This document shows, in pieces, positions 1 through 8,538 of a DNA stretch of 64,000 nucleotides. The stretch lies in assembly GCA_963753165.1 (NCBI GenBank), contig CAVWBP010000018.1:124001-188000 (forward strand), read 5' to 3'. The first letter of the stretch is position 1; every line of letters starts with the position of its first letter. The notes beneath the pieces were generated by a model. It saw nothing but the letters and a program-made list of their open reading frames with translations. It searched no databases and was not told the origin of the DNA. Position numbers and translations under genes: made by a program. This DNA is from JAKLQR01 sp963753165 (GTDB lineage Bacteria; Nitrospirota; Thermodesulfovibrionia; Thermodesulfovibrionales; SM23-35).

Positions 1-16
1 ATATTTCTATTCGAAG

Positions 17-50
17 ATCACGGGCAGATGGTTTCCCGTGATTATCTTTT
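17..50 (+). terminator. Candidate rho-independent terminator
   Basis: An 8-bp perfect stem (17-24 with 35-42, ATCACGGG/CCCGTGAT) with a 10-nt loop is followed by tatctttt. It would end a transcript entering from the left edge of the window. The U tract is interrupted, so strength is uncertain. Confidence 0.5.
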
Positions 51-214
51 ACGCAAAGAAATAACCAGAATAGTCTAATGAAGCAAAAATCTTTGTTTTC
101 GTGAGAAAAATGGTGTCGATCAGGAATTTGCTATGTGGGGTATAATTTTTGGAATATCGGTTCTTATGACTGAAGACTGAGAACAACCTTTTTTGTGCTG
201 TTCCGGCTAAACCG

Positions 215-445
215 TTATTTTCTGAATGTCTTGGCAGCGTGCACGCGGACAGGCCATTTACAGAAATGTTTGCCTCCGAAATGAAATGAGTGCCTGCATG
301 TCCAGGGGGTCTCCTCAAGGCATACGACGAATGACTCAAGCCCGATATCAAGCGCTTTACAGCGGATCTCCAGCCTTTCCGTCTGCCCGTGAAAGTTTTC
401 CCTGTTCGCAAGGGAGACTGTTTTGCCGGATATTTTCGCACTCAT
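215..445 (-). CDS. Small cysteine-containing hypothetical protein (76 aa)
   Basis: I do not recognise a named family. The 76-residue product starts MSAKISGKTVSLAN and has four cysteines in the second half (CLEE, TCRHSFHFGG, HFCKWPVR) and a basic C-terminus. The residue mix is protein-like, unlike the two overlapping frames here, which are rich in Ser, Arg and Pro. No clear Shine-Dalgarno sequence lies before the ATG, and no neighbour suggests a function. It could be a chance frame. The remainder of 51-592 shows no other supportable gene. Confidence 0.4.
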   Translation of the reverse strand: MSAKISGKTVSLANRENFHGQTERLEIRCKALDIGLESFVVCLEETPWTCRHSFHFGGKHFCKWPVRVHAAKTFRK

Positions 446-592
446 ACTTAAATTTAAAATTCCGGGGGTTTAGAGTCAACAGAACAAAAGTATGATTTGT
501 CCTGCTACTAAAGTTTGCAAACAAATCTCTTTCTTCAGGCTTTCTTCAACCCCTTTTCTTTTTCCTCCCCTGATATATATAATTAGTAAGCG

Positions 593-1006
593 ATGCTTGT
601 CGGGTATAATACAAACATAACTTATAAAGATACGGTATATCATATTCAGACAGAGGACAGCGGGCAGAAAAATCCCGTAATTTTAACCCTTCTCTATTCA
701 CAAGGTGCAATCCTCGCTTCAAAAAAGACAAGTTATGCACATATCGTGAATGACCCTGACTTTAAGGAAAAAGCCAGGGATATCATGAAGAAGCAGCATA
801 AGGTCATGATAAAGGAACTTCTGGCCGGGAAATACAGTGGAGAGTACAAAGAGAAAGAAATGCCGCAGCCGGTGCAGCCTGAACAGGCGCAGCCCGGGGA
901 AGAAAAAGGACCTCTCCCTGAGACAGAAAAGGTCGGGGAAAGAATGCAGGCAACACAAAGCCTCGATGATATACTCCTCAATTACATTTTGAAAAGGAAT
1001 ACATGA
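593..1006 (+). CDS. Conserved hypothetical protein (137 aa)
   Basis: The N-terminal 80 residues (GYNTNITYKDTVYHIQTEDS, then KKTSYAHIV and a KKQHKVMIKELL helix) look like a compact soluble domain. It is followed by a Pro/Gln/Glu-rich linker (about residues 88-115) and a short helical tail. I recall similar hypothetical proteins in Nitrospirota and Deltaproteobacteria, but no biochemical role. It ends 1 nt before the transketolase start, so the two are probably cotranscribed. There is no signal peptide or membrane segment, so it is probably cytoplasmic. Function unknown. Confidence 0.7.
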   Translation: MLVGYNTNITYKDTVYHIQTEDSGQKNPVILTLLYSQGAILASKKTSYAHIVNDPDFKEKARDIMKKQHKVMIKELLAGKYSGEYKEKEMPQPVQPEQAQPGEEKGPLPETEKVGERMQATQSLDDILLNYILKRNT

Positions 1007-1007
1007 A

Positions 1008-1847
1008 ATGGCTAAAGTGTCACAGGCAACAGTTATCGAACTGAAGGAAAAAGCAAGGGAAATGAGGAAAGAAATCCTCAAAATGCTGACAGCGGCACAA
1101 TCCGGTCACACAGGCGGTTCCCTTTCAGCGGCGGATATCGTTACCGCACTCTACTTCCATAAGATGAGACACAACCCGAAAGATCCGAAATGGAGGGAAA
1201 GGGACAGATTCATTCTTTCCAAAGGACATGCCGCTCCCCTGCTCTATGCAGCGCTCGCTCTGTCAGGATACTTCAGTAAATCGCTCATGAAGACATTAAG
1301 AAAACTGGGAAGTCCCCTCCAGGGACATCCCTGTTCCAGGACTCTTCCCGGAATCGAGATTTCGACCGGTTCTCTGGGACAGGGCCTTTCTATCGCGAAC
1401 GGCATTGCTGCAGGCTTGAAACTGGACGGACTGGGTTCACGGGTATACTGTCTCCTCGGCGACGGCGAGATTCAGGAAGGACAGGTCTGGGAAGCAGCGA
1501 TGACTGCAGCGCACTACAAGCTCGATAACCTGTGTGCCTTTGTTGACAATAACGGTCTTCAGATTGACGGTCACTGCTGCGAAGTCATGTATATCGAGCC
1601 GATCGTAAAAAAATGGGAGGCATTCGGGTGGAACGTCTTTGACATCAACGGACATGATATGGCAGCCATCGTGAATGCGCTCAATCAGGCAGAGACTGTA
1701 AAGAACAAACCGACTATGATTGTTGCACGCACCGTGAAGGGGAAAGGGATATCCTTCTTCGAGGGCAAGGTCCAGTACCACGGCATGGCGCCTACCCCGG
1801 AGGAGCTCAAAAAAGCGCTAAAGGAGCTTGATGAAAATGGCAAATAA
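1008..1847 (+). CDS. tkt: Transketolase, N-terminal (TPP-binding) subunit
   Basis: This is the thiamine-diphosphate-binding half of a split transketolase of the non-oxidative pentose phosphate pathway. It transfers two-carbon ketol units between sugar phosphates. The 279 residues contain the early GHTGGSLSAADI substrate/TPP region, SKGHAAPLLYA, GSLGQGLSIANG and the TPP/Mg motif GDGEIQEGQ followed by VDNNGLQIDG. The length fits the small two-subunit form seen in archaea and many anaerobes rather than the roughly 660-residue single-chain enzyme. The stop overlaps the start of the C-terminal subunit gene, suggesting coupled translation and a 1:1 heteromer. Confidence 0.95.
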   Translation: MAKVSQATVIELKEKAREMRKEILKMLTAAQSGHTGGSLSAADIVTALYFHKMRHNPKDPKWRERDRFILSKGHAAPLLYAALALSGYFSKSLMKTLRKLGSPLQGHPCSRTLPGIEISTGSLGQGLSIANGIAAGLKLDGLGSRVYCLLGDGEIQEGQVWEAAMTAAHYKLDNLCAFVDNNGLQIDGHCCEVMYIEPIVKKWEAFGWNVFDINGHDMAAIVNALNQAETVKNKPTMIVARTVKGKGISFFEGKVQYHGMAPTPEELKKALKELDENGK

Positions 1848-2775
1848 ATCTGTAGCAACACGGGATGCATATGGTGAAGCGCTGCTCGAATTAGGGAAAC
1901 GGAGACTTGATGTCGTAGTCCTCGATGCGGACCTTTCAGGCTCGACAAAGACAGGGAAATTCGGAAAAGCTTTTCCTGAACGCTTCTTTAACATAGGGGT
2001 CGCGGAGCAGGATATGATAGGAATGGCAAGCGGACTTTCGTTAACAGGGAAACTCCCTTTTGCGTCCACGTTTGCGGTCTTTGAAACAGGGCGTGCCTGG
2101 GAACAGATACGGCAGACTGTATGCTACTCGAATCTGAATGTCAAACTCGTTGCAACACACAGCGGCATTACCGTCGGCGAAGACGGAGCGTCTCACCAGG
2201 CAGTGGAAGATATTGCGCTCATGAGGGTGCTTCCGAACATGACGGTGATCGTGCCCTCTGACGGGTATGAGACAACGCAGGTTATCAATACGATTGCAGA
2301 CGATTATTTCGGTCCGGTGTATGTGAGGCTCGGCAGGTCCAAGGTACCCTCTGTTATGCCCGAAAGATACCGGTTTAAGATAGGGAAAGCACATGTATTT
2401 CGTATGGGGAAAGACGCAAATATCATCGCAGCAGGGATTATGGTCTCCATGGCGATCGAGGCTGCGGAAATTCTGAAAAAGAACGGTATCGACGCAGGCG
2501 TCATCAATATGTCAACGATAAAACCGCTCGATACGAAAACTCTCCTCAAAGCTGCAAAATCGTGCCGCGTTCTCGTCACTGCGGAAGAGCACTCGGTCAT
2601 CGGAGGACTGGGAAGTGCGGTAAGCGAATTTCTTTCTGAACACTATCCTGTCCCGGTTGTCAAAATAGGGATGAAAGACGAGTTCGGTTGTTCCGGCAGT
2701 TCAGAAGAACTCCTGAAATTCTACGGCCTGACTCCGGATAAAATTGTAAAGACGATCAGGAAGGCACTGAAATGA
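1831..2775 (+). CDS. tkt: Transketolase, C-terminal subunit
   Basis: This is the pyrimidine-binding plus C-terminal half of the split transketolase. The product carries FPERFFNIGVAEQDMIGMA, the motif holding the glutamate that activates TPP. It also has THSGITVGEDGASHQ and the C-terminal domain ending in SGSSEELLKFYGL. AAGGAG at 1821-1826 serves ATG 1831 (spacing 4) or ATG 1837 (spacing 10); a TTG at 1828 is less likely. The gene overlaps the N-terminal subunit by about 17 bp. A DXS-type enzyme is less likely, because dxs is a single chain with a different GDG context. Confidence 0.94.
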   Translation: MKMANKSVATRDAYGEALLELGKRRLDVVVLDADLSGSTKTGKFGKAFPERFFNIGVAEQDMIGMASGLSLTGKLPFASTFAVFETGRAWEQIRQTVCYSNLNVKLVATHSGITVGEDGASHQAVEDIALMRVLPNMTVIVPSDGYETTQVINTIADDYFGPVYVRLGRSKVPSVMPERYRFKIGKAHVFRMGKDANIIAAGIMVSMAIEAAEILKKNGIDAGVINMSTIKPLDTKTLLKAAKSCRVLVTAEEHSVIGGLGSAVSEFLSEHYPVPVVKIGMKDEFGCSGSSEELLKFYGLTPDKIVKTIRKALK

Positions 2776-2818
2776 TACCCGCATTCATAATTAGGCCGTT
2801 ACGGGACAATACTGAGGC

Positions 2819-3481
2819 ATGATTCGGTTCGAGGACGTTTCAAAGCTCTACGACAATCATACCGCTCTCAGGAAGGTCTCCTTTTCCGTCGAAAGGGGTG
2901 AAATGGTCTTTATTACCGGGCCAAGCGGCTCCGGCAAATCGACTCTCCTCAAACTTATCTATCTTTCAGAAAGAGCTGATGAGGGTTCCGTGTTTGTGTC
3001 CGGCTGGGAAATCAACACTATGAGAGATTCCGATGTCCCTGTGCTGAGGAGAAAGATCGGCGTTGTATACCAGGAATTCAGACTGTTATACAACATGAGC
3101 GTATTTGAAAACGTAGCGATCGCGCTGCGGATCAGGGGAGTCGACGAAAGAGAAGTTAAGGCCCGGGTATTCGACTCGCTGAAAATAGTAAACCTAAGAC
3201 ATAAATCTGACAACTATCCTCATGCTCTGTCAGGCGGGGAACAGCAGCGTATTGCTATTGCGCGGGCAATCGTTGCGGAACCAATTCTTATACTTGCCGA
3301 CGAACCCACCGGGAATGTGGACCCGGATACTTCAGCGGGAATCATCAGAACATTCAAAGAGATCAACGCGCGGGGCGCCACAATCCTGATCGCCACCCAC
3401 AATAGAGAACTGTTCAGGGACACAGGGAAAAGGATACTGAAGCTCGACTTCGGGAATTTCGTCGGAGAGGGGATCGGGTGA
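2819..3481 (+). CDS. ftsE: Cell division ATP-binding protein FtsE
   Basis: ATPase of the FtsEX complex, which couples division to peptidoglycan hydrolysis. The 220-residue product has Walker A GPSGSGKST, a Q-loop near VVYQEFRLL, the ABC signature LSGGEQQRIAIARA, Walker B ILILADEPTGN and the switch His in ATHNRELF. Length is typical. It shares its stop with the start of ftsX (TGATG) and is followed by envC, the usual partner set. It starts 43 bp after the transketolase gene and may be read from the same transcript. Confidence 0.96.
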   Translation: MIRFEDVSKLYDNHTALRKVSFSVERGEMVFITGPSGSGKSTLLKLIYLSERADEGSVFVSGWEINTMRDSDVPVLRRKIGVVYQEFRLLYNMSVFENVAIALRIRGVDEREVKARVFDSLKIVNLRHKSDNYPHALSGGEQQRIAIARAIVAEPILILADEPTGNVDPDTSAGIIRTFKEINARGATILIATHNRELFRDTGKRILKLDFGNFVGEGIG

Positions 3482-4356
3482 TGTCTCTTCCTTATTCTTT
3501 CAGAGTGGCAATATCAAGCCTCCTGCACGAAAAATGGATTAATTTTCTCTCCATGCTCACCATGGCTATCGGTCTCCTCTTTACCGCTATAACGCTTCTT
3601 ACCGTTTACAATATCGATCTCATGACGAGGAAGCTCCCTGAAAAATTCTCCGTCATGCTCTATTTAAAGGACTCTCTTGCACGTCAGGAAATCGATACCC
3701 TTATCGAAGGGATCAGTCAGGACTCTTCAGTAGATAAGGTAATTTTTATACCGAAAGATAAAGCCTTCGGAGAACTTAAGGCTACTCTCCGAAATACCGA
3801 ATATATTCTCGATGGCCTGGGAGAGAATCCCCTGCCGGATTCGATAGAGATTAAACTCAAAGCCCATCTCCTCGGACCCGAGTCTGTGAAAAAGCTTACC
3901 GCGAAACTGAAGGAACATGCAGGGATAAGCGAAATTGAATACGGCGAAAAATTCCTTACTTCGCTCCATTCCGTAAGGAAAGGTATGAACACCATCGGGT
4001 TGATATTCCTCATTGTTCTCTCAGCCGGGATGATCTTCATCTGCTACAGCACGGTGAAGATACTTTTTTACAGAAAGGACGAGGAAATAAAGACCTATAA
4101 GCTCCTCGGAGCGACAAAAGGATTCATCAGGACTCCATTCCTGATAGAAGGCGCGGTGATCGGCACAGGGGGCGGACTGATCAGCTGCATCACCCTCGTA
4201 TCGCTTTACTATACTTTCATTTTCAAGCTGAGCCAGACCTTTCCGCTTCTGAACTCCATGTATTTCCCAGTGGAATTGTTTCTCGCTCTTCCTGCAGCCG
4301 GTCTCCTCCTCGGGATAGCCGGGGCTATAATCGCAATCGGGAGAATTCGGTACTAA
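3481..4356 (+). CDS. ftsX: Cell division protein FtsX
   Basis: Membrane partner of FtsE. The 291-residue product has a first transmembrane helix near residues 20-45, an extracytoplasmic domain (about 50-165) and three further helices (about 172-195, 220-245, 262-285), the FtsX topology. The periplasmic domain is expected to bind the murein hydrolase activator encoded next. The ATG at 3481 overlaps the ftsE stop by one base; a GTG at 3478 is an alternative. The stop overlaps the next ATG by one base. Confidence 0.94.
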   Translation: MSLPYSFRVAISSLLHEKWINFLSMLTMAIGLLFTAITLLTVYNIDLMTRKLPEKFSVMLYLKDSLARQEIDTLIEGISQDSSVDKVIFIPKDKAFGELKATLRNTEYILDGLGENPLPDSIEIKLKAHLLGPESVKKLTAKLKEHAGISEIEYGEKFLTSLHSVRKGMNTIGLIFLIVLSAGMIFICYSTVKILFYRKDEEIKTYKLLGATKGFIRTPFLIEGAVIGTGGGLISCITLVSLYYTFIFKLSQTFPLLNSMYFPVELFLALPAAGLLLGIAGAIIAIGRIRY

Positions 4357-5528
4357 TGAGGGGTAAGGAAAAACCCGGCATACTCATCGGAGTTCTCGTT
4401 CTGCTGTTCTTTCTCGTATGTCCATTCGCAGTTCCCCGTCCCTGCATGGCCGTCTCGCCACATGAAGAATACAATAAAATACAGAAAGAGATCGATACGC
4501 ACAAAAAGAAGCTGGAACACGTCAAGAAACGGGAATATTCGGTTCTCTCCGATATCGAAAATATGAACAAACAACTGAAGATGACCGAGTCCGCACTCAG
4601 AAAATACAAGAACAGCCTGGCATATACAGAGTCAAAAATTACCCAGGTCGAATCCGAGATTGCGGCAAACAGAAGCAACCTCGAAAAACAGCGTGAATGG
4701 TTAAAAAGAAAACTTCGCGCAATACAACGGTATGGACGGGACGCAGACACCGTAATGCTGCTGCTGAATGCCGATGACATTGTGCAGCTTTCGAAAACCA
4801 CAAAATATCTGCAGTATATTGCAGTCCATGAAAACAGACTCCTGAACAACTATAAAGAGCATATCGACCAGCTGAACAGGAAAGAGAGGCAGCTCGTCTC
4901 CCTCAAGACCGACCTGATAAGAAACAGGCAAAAGGTGAAGGACGAGGAGGAATCACTCGAAAAAAAGAAAAAGAGCAGAGAAACCCTGCTCACTTCGGTA
5001 AAAAGGGAGGAAGCATCGTACAAAAGAATGCTCCGCGAACTGCAGGATGCATCCGAAAAACTCCTCGATATCATCAGAGAGTCTGAAAAAGCAGCGCAGG
5101 ATGAAAAGTTCGAAGGGAAAGGCTTATCAAAACTCAAGGGGAAGCTCCCCTGGCCGGTAGACGGAAAGGTGGTCATACAATACGGATCACAACGGGACCC
5201 GCAGTTCAATACCCCGATTTTCAGAAGCGGCACCTATATACAGTCCGGTTCGGATTCTGCTGCAAAAGCAGTCTACGCCGGCAAGGTAGTCTTTGCAGAG
5301 TGGTTCAAAGGATACGGACAGCTTGTAATTCTCAACCATGGGGACGGATACCATACCCTGTATGGAAGTTTGTCAGAGATTTTTGCAAGCGTAGGAGATA
5401 TAATAAAAGAGAAACAGATAATTGGAAGGGTCGGAAATTCCGGTATTGTGAATTCACCAGGCGTGTATTTCGAACTCCGGTATAAAGGGAAACCCCTCGA
5501 TCCTTTGCAATGGTTACGAAGAAGATAA
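4356..5528 (+). CDS. envC: Murein hydrolase activator EnvC-like (degenerate M23 peptidase)
   Basis: Periplasmic coiled-coil protein working with FtsEX. The 390 residues comprise a signal peptide (about 1-32, ending PRPCMAV), a long heptad-rich coiled coil (about 35-255) and a C-terminal LytM/M23 fold (about 270-388, with GKVVFAEWFKGYGQLVILNH). The zinc-ligand positions are degenerate. The usual HLHFE near the end is VYFELRY, and the first His/Asp pair is absent. It is therefore expected to activate an amidase, as EnvC does, rather than cut peptidoglycan itself. It overlaps ftsX by one base. Confidence 0.92.
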   Translation: MRGKEKPGILIGVLVLLFFLVCPFAVPRPCMAVSPHEEYNKIQKEIDTHKKKLEHVKKREYSVLSDIENMNKQLKMTESALRKYKNSLAYTESKITQVESEIAANRSNLEKQREWLKRKLRAIQRYGRDADTVMLLLNADDIVQLSKTTKYLQYIAVHENRLLNNYKEHIDQLNRKERQLVSLKTDLIRNRQKVKDEEESLEKKKKSRETLLTSVKREEASYKRMLRELQDASEKLLDIIRESEKAAQDEKFEGKGLSKLKGKLPWPVDGKVVIQYGSQRDPQFNTPIFRSGTYIQSGSDSAAKAVYAGKVVFAEWFKGYGQLVILNHGDGYHTLYGSLSEIFASVGDIIKEKQIIGRVGNSGIVNSPGVYFELRYKGKPLDPLQWLRRR

Positions 5529-5549
5529 ACTGTGGAGGATAGAGAAAGA

Positions 5550-6860
5550 ATGACGAAGAAGATTTTGAACACAAAGATGATCGTAAACGCAGTTCTTGTC
5601 TGCACAATCGTTGCGGCAGGTATTTTTATCGGAAGATGGACAATCAACAGCGTCTCTGCGCAGGCAGACGGATATGAGGAACTGAAAGTCTTTACCGAGG
5701 CGCTCTCAATCGTCAGGAAAAATTATGTCGAGGATTCCAAACCGAAAGATCTGGTCTATGGCGCCATCAAAGGCATGCTCAGCTCTCTCGATCCCCATTC
5801 CGCCTTCATGTCCCCTGATCAATACAAGGAGATGCAGGTGGATACCAGGGGCGAATTCGGGGGACTCGGCATTCAGATCGGGATAAAAGATGGAATGCTT
5901 ACCGTGATCGCGCCGATAGAAGATACTCCCGCATACAAGGCAGGGATAGAAGCGGGTGACAAGATCATCAAGATCAACAACGAATTCACAAAAGAGATGA
6001 CGCTTCACGATGCCGTGAGCAAGATGAGGGGAGTCCCCTCGACATCAGTGAAGATATCTATTTTTCGTGAGGGATGGAAAGAAGCCAAAGACTTCACCAT
6101 CGTCCGCGAGGTCATTAAAATCAAGAGTGTGAAATCCAAAATGATCGACGACAATATCGGTCTCATAAAACTCAACCAGTTCCAGGAACAGACCGCCGAT
6201 GACCTCTCCCAGGCTCTCGAAAGTCTTATGAAACAGAATATTACCTCTCTTATTCTTGATCTCAGAAATAATCCGGGAGGACTTCTCAATAGTGCTGTTG
6301 ACGTCTCGAGCAAGTTCCTTCCCCAGGGGAAATTGGTCGTATTTATCAAGGACAAAAAGGGGTCCAAAACAGAATACCGGAGCGGAAAAAACAGCATAGA
6401 CTTCTCGCTGCCCATGGTAGTGCTCGTAAATCAGGGGAGTGCAAGTGCTTCGGAGATTGTCGCCGGCGCACTCAAAGACTGGGACAGAGCTGTGCTCATC
6501 GGAACCCAGACTTTCGGAAAAGGTTCTGTTCAGTCGGTAATTCCGCTCGGAGACGGTTCTGCCCTCAGACTCACCACTGCGCGGTATTACACGCCGAAAG
6601 GCATATCAATTCAGACAACAGGCATCGCGCCGGACATCGTTGTCAAACCGGAACTGAAGGACGGGAAAAAGAGCCACCCGGTGATACGGGAAAAAGATCT
6701 TGAAGGGCATTTGATGAACGGAGATGCTGAAGAAAAATCTGACGCCCAGGAAGAATTGATCCCGGTAGAAATCGATGAAAAGGACGACATTCAGATGCAG
6801 AGGGCAATAGACCTCTTAAAGACCTGGAAGATATTCAAGGAACTCCCGAAGGCTTCGTAA
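5550..6860 (+). CDS. ctpA: S41 family C-terminal processing peptidase (CtpA-like)
   Basis: A secreted or membrane-anchored serine protease. An N-terminal hydrophobic segment (MIVNAVLVCTIVAAGIFIG) is followed by an S41 N-terminal region, a PDZ domain (about 85-165, GLGIQIGIKDG) and the S41 catalytic domain. The nucleophile serine lies in GSASASEIVAGAL and the general-base lysine in FGKGSVQS. I chose ATG 5550, 11 nt after GGAGG at 5534-5538, rather than the in-frame GTG at 5532. It follows envC by 21 bp, a frequent pairing in which the protease is thought to trim cell-wall enzymes or lipoproteins. Confidence 0.93.
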   Translation: MTKKILNTKMIVNAVLVCTIVAAGIFIGRWTINSVSAQADGYEELKVFTEALSIVRKNYVEDSKPKDLVYGAIKGMLSSLDPHSAFMSPDQYKEMQVDTRGEFGGLGIQIGIKDGMLTVIAPIEDTPAYKAGIEAGDKIIKINNEFTKEMTLHDAVSKMRGVPSTSVKISIFREGWKEAKDFTIVREVIKIKSVKSKMIDDNIGLIKLNQFQEQTADDLSQALESLMKQNITSLILDLRNNPGGLLNSAVDVSSKFLPQGKLVVFIKDKKGSKTEYRSGKNSIDFSLPMVVLVNQGSASASEIVAGALKDWDRAVLIGTQTFGKGSVQSVIPLGDGSALRLTTARYYTPKGISIQTTGIAPDIVVKPELKDGKKSHPVIREKDLEGHLMNGDAEEKSDAQEELIPVEIDEKDDIQMQRAIDLLKTWKIFKELPKAS

Positions 6861-6960
6861 TAGCGATGGAATTCCACAGAAAGTCTCTGTCATAGTGAGA
6901 AAAAAAGTAATTCCGGCAAGAACATCCTCAGGGCAGCCCATCGTAGATTCATACAGGGCA

Positions 6961-7695
6961 ATGCGCAAGACTCTGAATGTTTTGCTCTTCATCTTTTTTC
7001 TGTCAGCTGTCTTCCTTTTTTCCGGATGTTGTCACTCCGGAAAGACCGGGGATATCGTATTCCAGACATCGACCCTCGAAGCCCTTATGGAAGGAGGCTA
7101 CGAGGGGACGTTCACCTTTGGAGAACTCCGGGAACACGGTGACACCGGGCTGGGTACTTTTCAGGACCTTGACGGTGAGATGATAGCGATAGACGGGCAA
7201 TTCTTTCAAATAAGGGCAGACGGGACAGTCCATACCGTTATGGATTCAGCAACAACCCCTTTTGCGGTAATGACCTTCTTTGACGCTGAGAAGACTTTCC
7301 TGCTCGATTCACCAATGGATAGAGGTGAATTCGAACAGTATCTGAACAACCTCCTGCCGGAAGAAAATGTATTCTATACTTTCAGGATAGCAGGAGAATT
7401 TTCGTATATTAAAACAAGGAGCGTTCCAAAGCAAACGAAACCCTACCCTCCGCTCAAAGACGTTATCGAAAAGCAGACGATATTTGAATTCCGGGACAGC
7501 AAAGGCTCAATCGCGGGGTTCCGTTTTCCTGATGTGATGAAGGGGCTCAACTCCACCGGGTATCACTTCCATTTCCTCACCGAAGACCGGCGGGCCGGAG
7601 GCCATGTGCTTGAGTACGTGATTAAGAATGCGGTAATCAGCGTTGATACTGACTCGGCATTTTTTCTGCTTCTTCCCGAAAGCAAGAGAGAATAA
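6961..7695 (+). CDS. Acetolactate decarboxylase, predicted lipoprotein
   Basis: Alpha-acetolactate decarboxylase (AlsD/BudA family) converts 2-acetolactate to acetoin. The zinc site is visible as HxH plus His in YHFHFLTEDRRAGGH, and the family motif GTFQDLDGEM is present. The N-terminus MRKTLNVLLFIFFLSAVFLF ends in a lipobox (SGC), so the mature enzyme would be membrane-anchored outside the cytoplasm; family members may be cytoplasmic or exported. I chose ATG 6961 because it places the signal peptide at the N-terminus; a GTG at 6895 would add 22 residues. No acetolactate synthase is adjacent. Confidence 0.88.
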   Translation: MRKTLNVLLFIFFLSAVFLFSGCCHSGKTGDIVFQTSTLEALMEGGYEGTFTFGELREHGDTGLGTFQDLDGEMIAIDGQFFQIRADGTVHTVMDSATTPFAVMTFFDAEKTFLLDSPMDRGEFEQYLNNLLPEENVFYTFRIAGEFSYIKTRSVPKQTKPYPPLKDVIEKQTIFEFRDSKGSIAGFRFPDVMKGLNSTGYHFHFLTEDRRAGGHVLEYVIKNAVISVDTDSAFFLLLPESKRE

Positions 7696-7702
7696 GTGTG
7701 CA

Positions 7703-8377
7703 ATGTCCAGAATCATATTTGATATAGAAACGTTCGGCAGGGATTTCGATTCCCTCGATGCATCAACCCAGGAATATCTTCTCCGGTACGCCGAAACAGA
7801 GAGCGAGCAGGAGGAGATCAAGGACCGCCTCTCCCTGCACCCTCAAACTGCGGAGATAATCGCAATAGGGTTGCTCGACCCTGGTACGGGGAAAGGATCC
7901 GTGTTCTTTCAGACCTCGGGCGACCCTCTTCTCCCCTTCGAGGAAGAGAATATCCGATTCGAGACAGGGACCGAGCAGGAGATCATCGGGAAATTCTGGC
8001 GAATCATAAAAGACCATAAACAATTTGTGACATTCAACGGCAGGAGCTTCGACTGTCCCTTTCTCATGGTCCGTTCCGCAGTCCACAGGATCCAACCTAC
8101 AAGAGATCTCATGCCGAACAGATATCATGACGTGCATATAGATCTTCTGGACCAGCTTTCCTTTTTGGGCGCATCCAGGAGGAAGTTCAGCCTCGACATG
8201 TGGTGCAGGACATTCGGCATCAAAAGCCCCAAGGAAGAGGGCATTACAGGATATGAGGTAAGAGACCTCTACAAGTCAGGGAAACATATCGATATCGCAC
8301 GATACTGTGCAGGAGACCTCAGGGCAACTTCGGAACTCCTCTCGATCTGGGAAAAATACATCCGGTATTCACCATAA
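7703..8377 (+). CDS. Predicted 3'-5' exonuclease, RNase H-like (PolB-type proofreading fold)
   Basis: A 224-residue DnaQ-like nuclease of the kind found as a free-standing relative of the PolB exonuclease domain. Motif I is FDIETF, motif II is FVTFNGRSFDCPFL and motif III is YCAGDLRATSELL, giving a DEDDy-type active site. It would remove nucleotides from DNA or RNA 3' ends; the substrate is not evident. ATG 7703 lies 7 nt after the previous stop. A longer frame back to 7643 would overlap the decarboxylase gene by about 50 bp and is less likely. Confidence 0.85.
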   Translation: MSRIIFDIETFGRDFDSLDASTQEYLLRYAETESEQEEIKDRLSLHPQTAEIIAIGLLDPGTGKGSVFFQTSGDPLLPFEEENIRFETGTEQEIIGKFWRIIKDHKQFVTFNGRSFDCPFLMVRSAVHRIQPTRDLMPNRYHDVHIDLLDQLSFLGASRRKFSLDMWCRTFGIKSPKEEGITGYEVRDLYKSGKHIDIARYCAGDLRATSELLSIWEKYIRYSP

Positions 8378-8399
8378 AGAATTGGTGAACGCACAGTAT

Positions 8400-8531
8400 T
8401 TATTTTGTTTTTTTCTTTTTGAGCGTAAAGAAGAGAAGCGCAGCAGACCCGATGCCGACTGCAACCCGCGCAGCAGCTCCCGATATTTTTATCGTATTTT
8501 TCAGCAGCTGTGATACTTTTTTCCTGATCAT
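8400..8531 (-). CDS. Small predicted membrane peptide (43 aa)
   Basis: An ORF starting MIRKKVSQLLKNTIKI has a small-residue-rich hydrophobic stretch (about residues 16-37, GAAARVAVGIGSAALLFF) and ends in a lysine-rich tail (KKKKTK). It starts 7 bp after the phosphotransferase stop on the same strand, as the last gene of that operon would. There is no good Shine-Dalgarno sequence, so expression would depend on coupling. The charged ends and central hydrophobic segment fit a single-pass membrane peptide. It may be chance. Confidence 0.35.
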   Translation of the reverse strand: MIRKKVSQLLKNTIKISGAAARVAVGIGSAALLFFTLKKKKTK

Positions 8532-8538
8532 ATTCGGT

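Noticed and set aside
49..441. Minus-strand open frame of 130 codons
   Set aside because: Overlaps the better 215-445 candidate, is rich in Ser/Arg/His with no recognisable pattern, and has no ribosome-binding site.
578..583. TATAAT before the 593-1006 gene
   Set aside because: No -35 at a suitable distance, and the tract is a simple TA repeat.
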